From Muribaculaceae bacterium (GTDB lineage Bacteria; Bacteroidota; Bacteroidia; Bacteroidales; Muribaculaceae), in NCBI GenBank assembly GCA_017505535.1, contig JAFVPD010000020.1:1-64000 (forward strand): DNA of 64,000 nt, in the 5' to 3' direction. This document shows, in pieces, positions 15,737 to 23,874 of the stretch. The notes below the pieces were generated by a model, which did not search any database, was not told the DNA's origin, and saw only the letters and a list, made by a program, of their open reading frames with translations. Made by a program: the position numbers and the translations under genes. Position 1 is the first letter of the stretch, and each line of letters starts with the position of its first letter.

Positions 15737-18181
15737 ATGATATATCCCAATAGTTTTGAGCAGAAAATAGGATTTACCACTGTAAGAGAGATGGTAAAAA
15801 GCCATTGTGTTTCTTCACTTGGCATTGAGTATTGCAATGAAATGTCTTTTTCTACGCGATATGACGTCATAAATCGTTGGCTTTGTTCAACGGCTGAAAT
15901 GCAGAATATTCTAACCGGAGAAGAACCCATTCCCCTTGGAAACATTCATGATGTTACCACAAGTTTAAAGGCAATTAGAGTTCCCGGGACTTTTATCCCT
16001 GCCCCTGAATTATTAAAAGTGCGCCAATCTCTTGGTGCCATCAATGAGATTTCGGCATTTTTCGCAAAACATCGAGAAGATGACACTACTCCCTACCCCA
16101 TTCTTGATAAATTAGCTCAAAGTTTATCACCATTTCCTCACATCACATCGGCAATCGATCGTGTTCTTGACCGCTTTGGGAATATCAAAGACAATGCTTC
16201 GCCCGAGTTAGCAACAATACGTCAATCATTGGCAAGCACTACCGGAACAATCAATTCAATCATGCGACGTGTAATGTTGCGAGCTCAACAATCGGGATAC
16301 ATCGAAGCCGACACAACACCATCTATGCGCGACGGCCGATTGGTGATTCCGGTTGCACCTATGCATAAACGCAAAATCAATGGTATTGTACATGACGAGT
16401 CGGCATCGGGTAAAACAATCTTTATCGAACCGGCCGAAATCGTTGAAGCAAACAACCGCATTCGTGAGCTTCAAATGGAAGAAAAGCGCGAAATAATACG
16501 CATTCTCACTGCCATATCCAACGAAATGAGGCCTCACATAGACGAACTATTACACAGCTACTCTTTGTTGGGCGAAATTGACTTTATTCATGCCAAAGCC
16601 CGATTTGCTATTTCGATTGGAGCAAATATGCCTTCGCTAAACTCGTCTCCCGAATTGGAATGGTATCATGCATGTCACCCTGTGCTCTTGCAATCTCTAC
16701 AACGTCAAGGTAAAGAAATCGTTCCTCTCGACATTACTCTCAGCAACGAAAATCGATTGCTCATTATATCAGGGCCCAATGCCGGTGGCAAATCGGTGTG
16801 TCTCAAAACCGTTGGCATAGTGCAATATATGACTCAATGCGGACTACTTCCCCCGGTATATGAAAACTCTCATGTGGGCATTTTTGATGATATATTCATC
16901 GACATCGGCGATGATCAATCAATTGAAGACGACTTGAGTACCTATAGCTCACATCTACGCAACATGAAATTTTGCGTCACTCGCGGGAAAGACAAAACTC
17001 TGGTCCTCATTGATGAATTTGGAGGAGGAACCGAGCCCCAAATAGGTGGTGCCATAGCCCAAGCTATATTGCGCCAATTCAACGAAAATCGCATGTGGGG
17101 TGTTATTACAACCCACTATCAAAACCTCAAACATTTTGCCGAAGATACTCCGGGACTCATTAACGGGTCAATGCTATATGATCGCCATCTCATGCAACCG
17201 CTTTTCCGCCTCTCGATAGGCAACCCAGGAAGCTCGTTTGCAATTGAAATTGCTCGAAAAACAGGGCTTCCGGCCAACATCATTGCCGATGCTGAAGAAA
17301 TTGTGGGGAGCGATTACATCAATCTTGACAAATATCTGCTTGATATTACACGCGATAAGCGTTATTGGGAAAACAAGCGCACAGCCATACGCCAAAAAGA
17401 GAAAAAACTCGAGCAGTTACTTGCTCAATATGAGGAAGATGCCACTACACTTCGCGAGAAACGTCGCGAGATCATCAGCGAAGCTCGTGATGAGGCTAAA
17501 CGCATTCTTGATGAAAGCAATGCAACCATCGAGCGCACAATTCACGACATTCGCCGTGCTCAAGCCGATAAAGAAAAAACATTAGAAGCTCGCCGCCGAC
17601 TTCAACTAGAAAAAGAACAGTTGAAAGCCGAAAGTAGCGACAACGACCACCCATTACTACGCAAAGCGCCTAAGTCTAAGAAAAAAGCTCCTGTTCAACC
17701 TTCATCTGATTCTAGGCGTGCCATTAATGTGGGTGACAACGTAAAACTTGACGGACAAGGAACTGTGGGTACAGTCATTGAGATTCAAGGCAAGAATGCC
17801 GTTGTGCTATTTGGTATGCTCAAAACTACCGTAAAACTTGACCGACTAAAGCACACCATGTCGCAACCCAAGCAATCGCAACAAACCTCTACTCTATCAA
17901 GGGCCACAACCGATAGCTCTCGTGAACGACAATTAAACTTTAAACAGGAGATTGATGTGCGAGGAATGCGGGTTGACGAAGCTATTCAAGCAATTACCTA
18001 TTTTATTGACGATGCAATTCAATTCAACGCACAAACAGTGCGCATTCTTCATGGCACAGGCACCGGTGCATTACGTCAATATCTGCGACAATATCTTGAC
18101 ACTATTCAAGGCGTCAAACGCTACCGCGACGAACATGTACAATTTGGCGGCGCAGGAATTACAATAGTCGAATTGGAATAA
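15737..18181 (+). CDS. mutS2: Endonuclease MutS2
   Basis: 814 residues, the usual MutS2 length. Visible are the MutS core and lever region (1-320), the ABC-type ATPase with Walker A GPNAGGKS (about 348-355), signature STYSSHLRNM and Walker B LVLIDEFGGGTEP, a long charged coiled coil (about 520-640), and a C-terminal Smr nuclease domain starting IDVRGMRVDEAI with the HGTGTGALR motif. The mismatch-recognition domain of MutS1 is absent. MutS2 acts on recombination intermediates or, in Firmicutes, on collided ribosomes. The start MIYPNSFEQKIGF is the normal N-terminus of the family in Bacteroidetes. No operon partner; the convergent feoAB follows after 10 bp. Confidence 0.95.
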   Translation: MIYPNSFEQKIGFTTVREMVKSHCVSSLGIEYCNEMSFSTRYDVINRWLCSTAEMQNILTGEEPIPLGNIHDVTTSLKAIRVPGTFIPAPELLKVRQSLGAINEISAFFAKHREDDTTPYPILDKLAQSLSPFPHITSAIDRVLDRFGNIKDNASPELATIRQSLASTTGTINSIMRRVMLRAQQSGYIEADTTPSMRDGRLVIPVAPMHKRKINGIVHDESASGKTIFIEPAEIVEANNRIRELQMEEKREIIRILTAISNEMRPHIDELLHSYSLLGEIDFIHAKARFAISIGANMPSLNSSPELEWYHACHPVLLQSLQRQGKEIVPLDITLSNENRLLIISGPNAGGKSVCLKTVGIVQYMTQCGLLPPVYENSHVGIFDDIFIDIGDDQSIEDDLSTYSSHLRNMKFCVTRGKDKTLVLIDEFGGGTEPQIGGAIAQAILRQFNENRMWGVITTHYQNLKHFAEDTPGLINGSMLYDRHLMQPLFRLSIGNPGSSFAIEIARKTGLPANIIADAEEIVGSDYINLDKYLLDITRDKRYWENKRTAIRQKEKKLEQLLAQYEEDATTLREKRREIISEARDEAKRILDESNATIERTIHDIRRAQADKEKTLEARRRLQLEKEQLKAESSDNDHPLLRKAPKSKKKAPVQPSSDSRRAINVGDNVKLDGQGTVGTVIEIQGKNAVVLFGMLKTTVKLDRLKHTMSQPKQSQQTSTLSRATTDSSRERQLNFKQEIDVRGMRVDEAIQAITYFIDDAIQFNAQTVRILHGTGTGALRQYLRQYLDTIQGVKRYRDEHVQFGGAGITIVELE

Positions 18182-18191
18182 CGCAACCTTT

Positions 18192-20522
18192 TTAGAACAA
18201 AGACGCTACTAAGAATACGATGAAGGCTGCAAGCCAGGCCACGAGCGTGTTGTAGAATACCGAAAATGCACCATAACGCCAATTCCCGGTTTCTTTGACT
18301 ATTGCTGTGACCGAAGCTAAGCATGGACAATAGAGCAATACAAAAACCATGAAACTGAGAGCCGATGCCATCGTAAATTCACTTGTTCCGTCAACAACTC
18401 CAAGCGTTGATACTACGATTTCTTTTGCCGGAATACCTGCTACAATAGCAACCGTTGCTCGCCAATGAAATCCAAGTGGCTCCATGATTGGATTAACGGC
18501 TTTTCCCATCATTTCTAAGAATGAATCTGTTTCCGGATTGATTTCAGACGATTGCGCAGCTGTTGCAATAGCAGAAGAAGTAGCTACTTCATCATGATGA
18601 GGGAAATAGTTCAATGCCCACACTATTATACTTGCAAACAAGATTACTCCACCCATTTTACGCAAATATTGTGCACCTTTATCCCACATGTGACGAATTG
18701 ACGTTTTCAACGTTGGCACACGATAAGGAGGCAATTCCATTACAAATGGCGTTTCATCAACCTTGAAATAGAATCGGCGCAACAACTTGGCCGTAACTAC
18801 CGCAACCAATATTCCCAAGATATAAAGGCCAAATAGTACCAATGGCGCACATGAAGGGAAAAACGCGCCGGCGAGCAATAGATATATTGGCAATCGCGCC
18901 GAGCACGACATGAAGGGATTGATAAGTATAGTAATTATGCGGCTACTTTTACTTTCAATTGCTCGAGAAGCCAACAAAGCCGGGACATTACAGCCAAATC
19001 CCATTATAAGAGGTATAAACGATTTACCATGCAGTCCTATTTTGTGCATCATCTTGTCCATGATAAACGCTGCGCGAGCCATATACCCCGAATCCTCCAT
19101 AAATGAGATGAAAAAATATAGAATCATAATATTGGGAAGGAAGACTATTACTCCTCCAACTCCACCTAACAATCCATCGGATATCAACGATTTTAAAGGG
19201 CCGTCGTCCATTATTGCCCCCACCCATTTATCAAGTAGTTTCACTCCTGAATCAATCCATTCCATGGGATATGACCCTACTTGGAATGTAGTCCAAAAGA
19301 TGAAAAACATGATGAGCATAAAAATTGGGAAACCAAACAACTTACTTGTAACCAATGCGTCAATAATGCGGGTTGACTGTGTTGTATCTTTTTCGCTGTC
19401 GGACATTGTCTCAGCAAGAGCCCCGGCAATAAAACCATATTTCTCATTTGCGATAGCCGAAGTTATATCTTCGTCACACAAACGTTCAATGCGTTTCACT
19501 TCTCGGTCACGCAACTCCACCAAATTATTATAGTTGGGCGAATCACTGAGCAAATTTTCCACCTCTTTATCTCGCTCCAACATCTTTATAGCAAGATAAC
19601 GTGGCGAGAAATGCAAATCGACCGATGTGTCACTCTTCAGTTGATCTTTAATCATTCTCACGCCCGACTCTATGTCACTGCCAAGATTTACATGAACGTG
19701 TCTGACTGTCTTGTCTCGACCTTCATACACCTCAATGATGCGGTCAAACAATTGATTAATACCTTCTCCCGTGCGCGAAATGGTTGGGACAATTGGGACG
19801 CCAATCATGTTCCCAAGCGTTTCATAATCAAGCGTTGCCCCAGCATTCAACAACTCATCATACATGTTCAAAGCTATAACCATGCTTCGGTCCATATCAA
19901 TGAGCTCGGTGCTTAAATAGAGATTTCGTTCAAGATTAGACGCCACCACAACGTTCACTATCACATCGGGCGTTTCATCTTTTAAGTAACGACGCACATA
20001 CAACTCCTCGGGAGAATAAGCCGAAAGAGAATACGTTCCGGGTAAATCTACAATATTGAAATTATACCCACCATAGCTGAATTTTCCCCTCGTTGCATCT
20101 ACGGTTACTCCACTATAATTTCCCACATGTTCATGTGACCCTGATGCAATATTAAATAGAGATGTTTTACCACAGTTGGGATTACCTATTAATGCTATAT
20201 TAATTGTGCGACTTTGTCCTCTAAACTCAATTGATGTTTCATCGGCACTATCATCAACTACATTTACATGAGTGAAATCAGGAAGTTTATCTGCGTCTTT
20301 GACCGGAATAATCTCTACCAGATTAGCCTCACTTCGACGCAACGATACTTCATACCCCATGAGACTATACTTAATCGGATCACGCAATGGCGCGCTTAAA
20401 CTGGCTGTTATGGGGCGTCCTTTTACAAAGCCCATCTCTATGACACGCTTGCGAAAAGCTCCATGGCCCTGTATCTTGACAATTATGCCGGTTTCTCCGG
20501 TTTTAAGTTCCGATAATCTCAT
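18192..20522 (-). CDS. feoB: Fused FeoA-FeoB ferrous iron transporter
   Basis: 776 residues. Residues 1-75 form a FeoA (SH3-like) domain (MRLSELKTGETG...VSLRRSEANLVEII). After a short linker comes the FeoB G-domain with G1 GNPNCGKT (113-120), the G3 DLPGTYSL, G4 NMYD, a helical GDI-like region and a C-terminal membrane domain of about nine to ten spans including the two Gate repeats (FIPLIMGFGCNVPAL and ATVAIVAGIPAKEIVVS). It imports Fe2+ across the inner membrane. The FeoA-FeoB fusion replaces two separate genes and is known in Bacteroidales. Likely controlled through the long inverted repeat at 20535-20592 just upstream of its start. Confidence 0.95.
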   Translation of the reverse strand: MRLSELKTGETGIIVKIQGHGAFRKRVIEMGFVKGRPITASLSAPLRDPIKYSLMGYEVSLRRSEANLVEIIPVKDADKLPDFTHVNVVDDSADETSIEFRGQSRTINIALIGNPNCGKTSLFNIASGSHEHVGNYSGVTVDATRGKFSYGGYNFNIVDLPGTYSLSAYSPEELYVRRYLKDETPDVIVNVVVASNLERNLYLSTELIDMDRSMVIALNMYDELLNAGATLDYETLGNMIGVPIVPTISRTGEGINQLFDRIIEVYEGRDKTVRHVHVNLGSDIESGVRMIKDQLKSDTSVDLHFSPRYLAIKMLERDKEVENLLSDSPNYNNLVELRDREVKRIERLCDEDITSAIANEKYGFIAGALAETMSDSEKDTTQSTRIIDALVTSKLFGFPIFMLIMFFIFWTTFQVGSYPMEWIDSGVKLLDKWVGAIMDDGPLKSLISDGLLGGVGGVIVFLPNIMILYFFISFMEDSGYMARAAFIMDKMMHKIGLHGKSFIPLIMGFGCNVPALLASRAIESKSSRIITILINPFMSCSARLPIYLLLAGAFFPSCAPLVLFGLYILGILVAVVTAKLLRRFYFKVDETPFVMELPPYRVPTLKTSIRHMWDKGAQYLRKMGGVILFASIIVWALNYFPHHDEVATSSAIATAAQSSEINPETDSFLEMMGKAVNPIMEPLGFHWRATVAIVAGIPAKEIVVSTLGVVDGTSEFTMASALSFMVFVLLYCPCLASVTAIVKETGNWRYGAFSVFYNTLVAWLAAFIVFLVASLF

Positions 20523-20534
20523 TTATTATAGCAA

Positions 20535-20592
20535 ATTTTGGAGTGCAAATATCCGAAATTCCGCCCTAACAGCGAAATTTTGCACCAAAATT
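20535..20592 (-). promoter_or_regulatory. Long inverted repeat upstream of feoAB
   Basis: The arms are AATTTTGGAGTGCAAA (20534-20549) and TTTGCACCAAAATT (20579-20592), complementary apart from a 2-nt bulge and spaced by 29 nt. In the transcript direction they could form a leader hairpin ending 12 nt before the ATG; as DNA they could bind a regulator. No experimental motif is claimed. Confidence 0.4.
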
Positions 20593-20634
20593 ATTTATAA
20601 TGAATATAAATAATAACTTTTATTAACTCTAAAT

Positions 20635-21252
20635 TTACTTTATAGAACTACAAAGACGATTTAATAATGTGCTATCCTCAGCACATTTTTGTCCCAATTC
20701 AACATGCATGCACACCTCTTCTTTGAGTTTTGGCGATGTTGATGATTGAGGGCCCAATTTCCATGTGAGTAGCACAACATTTACTTTCAATGCTTTCAAT
20801 TTCTTTGCTAACATCTCATGGTCAGCATCACCCGAAATGAGCACAACATAGTCAAAATCGCGGAACTGAGCCAATTCATAGGTCTCAAGTGCATACCACA
20901 CATCAACGCCCTTTTCCACGACTGTAGTAGTCCCACCGTTATTCATTTCTCGCAAATGTTTATAGTGGAAAATTACGTCATTTTCGATGAGAGTATCTTC
21001 AAAAGCTCGTTCTCGCAACAAAATATTTTTTCTATTTTCCTCGCTCGCACGATATCTACCTCTAAAATAATGAGCTTCAGTCACATGACATTGCGACATT
21101 TCTACGTCACAATCACCGGCAACAATGCCTCTTATATATTCCAATAATCTATCAAGTTTTAGTCGCATCTTAAGAGTGTCACGCAAACCCTCATTTATTT
21201 TTGCATAATATCCGCCATCGATAAATACACCTACTGATATTAATTCTTTCAT
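20635..21252 (-). CDS. NYN-domain (PIN-like) nuclease-type protein
   Basis: The 205-residue protein opens with VGVFIDGGYYAKI, the first acidic motif of NYN domains (LabA/limkain type). Further acidic motifs are VEKGVDVWYALE and YVVLISGDADHEML, followed by VVLLTWKLG. These are the metal-binding aspartates of the PIN/FLAP-like fold, so an RNA-cleaving activity is plausible. The last 40 residues are not recognised. It has its own promoter and is divergent from the oxidoreductase gene at 21365. The specific substrate is unknown. Confidence 0.85.
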   Translation of the reverse strand: MKELISVGVFIDGGYYAKINEGLRDTLKMRLKLDRLLEYIRGIVAGDCDVEMSQCHVTEAHYFRGRYRASEENRKNILLRERAFEDTLIENDVIFHYKHLREMNNGGTTTVVEKGVDVWYALETYELAQFRDFDYVVLISGDADHEMLAKKLKALKVNVVLLTWKLGPQSSTSPKLKEEVCMHVELGQKCAEDSTLLNRLCSSIK

Positions 21253-21276
21253 AATGATATTGTTTATTATTTACCA

Positions 21277-21306
21277 CAAATTTACGCAAAACAACTGTAA
21301 CAACAA
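21277..21306 (-). promoter_or_regulatory. Promoter of NYN-domain gene
   Basis: Minus strand TTG (21306-21304), 19 bp, TAAATTTG (21284-21277), 25 bp before the start codon. Confidence 0.6.
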
Positions 21307-21364
21307 AAACTTTACCTTTACTATTCTTGTTTTACGACTGAGAACTATTAAAAACATACACACT

Positions 21365-21922
21365 ATGATAACCATCGTATTTGCCCACCCATGGCATGGG
21401 AGTTTTAATCACGCCATACTCGATGCTATAACTCACAAGCTCGACAAAGAAGAACTCCGTTACCAAATTATCGATCTTTCTGCCGAAAAATTCAATCCGG
21501 CCATGACTACCGATGACTTGAGATTGTATAGTAAAGGTGAAACAACCGACCCTCTCGTTCAGAAGTACAAAAAAATGCTACAACACACCGACGAATTAAT
21601 CTTTATTTTCCCTATATGGTGGGGTATGCTTCCGGCATCGCTCAAAGGATTCTTCGATAAAGTGCTGTTGCGTGGGAGTGCATTTAATTATGATAAAAAC
21701 GGGAACATGATTCCGGGGCTGAAGATCAGTCGCAGTCTCATCATCACCACTTCTCAAGGAGAGACTGAGATTTATCGCTCTTTTATGGAAGGATATTTAA
21801 TCCCTTATCTGCTAAATGCGGTGGGGATATGCGGGAATGAATGGCATAATTGTCAATATACCTCACACGGACCCCAAAGTAATCGTGAAGATTTTTTAAA
21901 ACGCATTGTCGAATTGGTGTAA
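21365..21922 (+). CDS. Flavodoxin-fold NAD(P)H oxidoreductase
   Basis: 185 residues from ATG 21365; the frame extends upstream without a plausible start. MITIVFAHPWHGSFNHAIL is the FMN/FAD-phosphate-binding start of the Flavodoxin_2 (NQO1/MdaB/KefF) family, and FIFPIWWGMLPASLKGFFDKVL is its isoalloxazine-binding loop. The enzyme should transfer electrons from NAD(P)H to quinones or related compounds in the cytoplasm. It is monocistronic and followed by the MITE-like element at 21948. The divergent NYN gene shares the upstream gap. Confidence 0.85.
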   Translation: MITIVFAHPWHGSFNHAILDAITHKLDKEELRYQIIDLSAEKFNPAMTTDDLRLYSKGETTDPLVQKYKKMLQHTDELIFIFPIWWGMLPASLKGFFDKVLLRGSAFNYDKNGNMIPGLKISRSLIITTSQGETEIYRSFMEGYLIPYLLNAVGICGNEWHNCQYTSHGPQSNREDFLKRIVELV

Positions 21923-21947
21923 TTAGCTAACTTTGCCTCAAACATTA

Positions 21948-22150
21948 TAAGGGAACTTCTATAAATTGCTTTGTGGTGATTTGTTAAATTTTATTTGAGG
22001 GGATTTTTGATTTTTTGTTGAATGAGCATAGCGAGCTATGCGATTGAGACAAAGGCAAAAAAGACGCCAAATAAAAACACAAAGCGCACAAAAGAGAGTT
22101 CCCGACAACTATTGTTTAACTAATTCGTGGAATTTATAGAAATTCCCTTA
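21948..22150. mobile_element. MITE-like element with 20-bp terminal inverted repeats
   Basis: The left end TAAGGGAACTTCTATAAATT (21948-21967) is the inverse complement of the right end (22131-22150) with one mismatch. The 203-bp element has no coding capacity and an internal hairpin GCATAG-CGAG-CTATGC. Its first 60 bp recur at 38607 and 55601, and the copy at 55601 also has the right end. It ends 7 bp before the ATG at 22158. I see no clear target-site duplication. Confidence 0.65.
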
Positions 22151-22157
22151 ATGAGGC

Positions 22158-22961
22158 ATGAAACACCTTGCGACATTATTGTTGGCTTTTCTATCCATAA
22201 CATCGTTACGGAGCCAAGAAAATTCTCTTTCTGATACGACTAACACTCTGCCGCCTCAGCGGGTTTTCGTGACTCCTCAATTACGTTTTATCGACAATAT
22301 TAAGTGGTATGACTTTAATATGTCATCAATAACGGAATATGCGCCGTCTCCCACCGCTCCCATCGTTAACGGCAATCCTTATGTCTCTGATTTCACCGGC
22401 AATGGTGCTATTGCGACATGGAACGGAGGACAGGTTGGCACCTATGGAACTCGCTCAACTCTTCCGGGGCTCATGTCTATTGAATCGGGTGGCATTACAC
22501 TTTCTCAAAATTTTGGGAAACTAACTCTCACCGTTAGTGCCGATGCCTACAAATATGGATACTTCCGAGGATTGCACTCCAACTATGGATTTCACGGCTC
22601 GGCAACCTATGCAATTAACGACAATATCGCATTGACGCTTTTTGGCACATACTATTCCGATGCATTCTATCACTCCCCGGCGACTATGCCATATATAGGC
22701 CAAACAGCCTATGGCGGATACATGACAATTGGATTCAATGACAAGTTTGGAGTGGATTTAGGAGTACAACGCACGCGCAATGCCTACAACGGAACAATGG
22801 AGACTGTCCCCATCGTACGCCCCTACTACCGATTTAGCAAAGATTTCTCTATCGGCATTGATGCCGGCTACTTATTGAAAGACCTATTTTGGGACAACAA
22901 ACACTCCAACCCCACAATAGGACCACCACGCCCCAACATCCCCATCGCCCCACGAAATTAA
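22158..22961 (+). CDS. Outer-membrane barrel-like protein of unknown function
   Basis: 267 residues with a signal peptide cut near LRSQ (about 20). The mature protein is a run of short alternating strands (GGITLSQNFGKLTLTVSADAY, SATYAINDNIALTLFGTYY, MTIGFNDKFGVDLGVQ) suggesting a small beta barrel, followed by a Pro-rich, uncharged tail. I recognise no named family. The MITE-like repeat directly precedes the start, so the native promoter has been displaced or is supplied by the repeat. The product may be a surface protein; nothing indicates a substrate. Confidence 0.7.
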   Translation: MKHLATLLLAFLSITSLRSQENSLSDTTNTLPPQRVFVTPQLRFIDNIKWYDFNMSSITEYAPSPTAPIVNGNPYVSDFTGNGAIATWNGGQVGTYGTRSTLPGLMSIESGGITLSQNFGKLTLTVSADAYKYGYFRGLHSNYGFHGSATYAINDNIALTLFGTYYSDAFYHSPATMPYIGQTAYGGYMTIGFNDKFGVDLGVQRTRNAYNGTMETVPIVRPYYRFSKDFSIGIDAGYLLKDLFWDNKHSNPTIGPPRPNIPIAPRN

Positions 22962-22979
22962 CACACCCATATACATAGC

Positions 22980-23016
22980 AAAGCGCCTCAGCAACCACTG
23001 CTAAAGCGCTTTTTTG
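22980..23016. terminator. Bidirectional terminator
   Basis: AAAGCGC...GCGCTTTTTT with an inner CAGCA...TGCT helix lies between the convergent genes ending at 22961 (+) and 23036 (-). The T-run is best on the plus strand. Confidence 0.75.
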
Positions 23017-23035
23017 TATTGTTGAAAAAGCTGAT

Positions 23036-23776
23036 TTATTCTACTTTCTTCACAGAGATGTGTGAAGCTCCCGATGCCGACTTCTTTACATTTCCGATTG
23101 CCGACATATCAATATTAGAAGCACCACTGGCATTGGCTACCGCATCTTGTGCAATCATATTACTTGCTGATATTTTTGAAGCGCCCGAAGCATCATATAA
23201 AGCATTGCTACATTTACCTTTAAGTTCGGCTTGAGATGCTCCCGACACATCTATATCAAGTTTGTCACACTCTACGTTTAACGATGATATTGTTGAGGCT
23301 CCCGATGCATCAAGGTCGAGTTCTTCTACTTTAATCATTCCATTGACTATTAATGTCGTTGCTCCTGATATATCTATATCCAATTCCTTTTGAGCAATAT
23401 CTCCCTCATAGATAAATTTACATGCGCCACTCGCATCAATATCTTTTAGGTGTTTTTTAGATGTGATTTCACACTTGAATATATGATTACCACGATTGCC
23501 TTTGATTCCTACATTCAATTTGTTGTTATTTGTTTCAATCACAACGTCTTCGGCAATTGGTTCGCACACTGTATAACTTATTTTGTTTTCTTCGCCAACC
23601 TTAAACACTACTTCTGACGCACTTATATCAATAGCATCAAAAGATGATAGATTAATTGTTTGTTCAATCACAACCTCATCATCAGAGTGAGGTATTGAGG
23701 TATTTATAACTATACACGATGACTGTGCTAACGCAAGACCTATACCTAACACGAAATTTAGTTTCTTATTAACCAT
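23036..23776 (-). CDS. GIN-domain (DUF2807) exported protein
   Basis: 246 residues with a signal-peptide-like start (MVNKKLNFVLGIGLALAQSSC). Cys21 could be lipid-modified, but the lipobox (QSS-C) is weak. The rest is a right-handed parallel beta-helix-like repeat rich in DASGAS/DISGAS motifs (LDASGASTISSL, IDVSGASQAEL, YDASGASKISA), diagnostic of the putative auto-transporter adhesin head GIN domain (DUF2807). It ends SASGASHISVKKVE. Such proteins are exported to the envelope in Bacteroidetes; no ligand is established. It is monocistronic and lies downstream of glnN on the same strand, after a terminator. Confidence 0.85.
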   Translation of the reverse strand: MVNKKLNFVLGIGLALAQSSCIVINTSIPHSDDEVVIEQTINLSSFDAIDISASEVVFKVGEENKISYTVCEPIAEDVVIETNNNKLNVGIKGNRGNHIFKCEITSKKHLKDIDASGACKFIYEGDIAQKELDIDISGATTLIVNGMIKVEELDLDASGASTISSLNVECDKLDIDVSGASQAELKGKCSNALYDASGASKISASNMIAQDAVANASGASNIDMSAIGNVKKSASGASHISVKKVE

Positions 23777-23820
23777 AATAACAATTGATTTAAAGAGTGT
23801 TTTTTCTCATTAGACGCAAA

Positions 23821-23852
23821 TAGGGCCGAAAACGTTGCAATCTTCGGCCCTA
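23821..23852 (-). terminator. Terminator of glnN
   Basis: Perfect 10-bp inverted repeat TAGGGCCGAA / TTCGGCCCTA with a 12-nt loop, 23 bp after the glnN stop in the minus direction. Confidence 0.8.
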
Positions 23853-23874
23853 TTTTATAGTTAAACTGTGTTAA

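Noticed and set aside
18910..19533. 207-codon plus-strand frame inside feoAB
   Set aside because: Antisense shadow; hydrophobic composition mirrors the membrane domain of FeoB.
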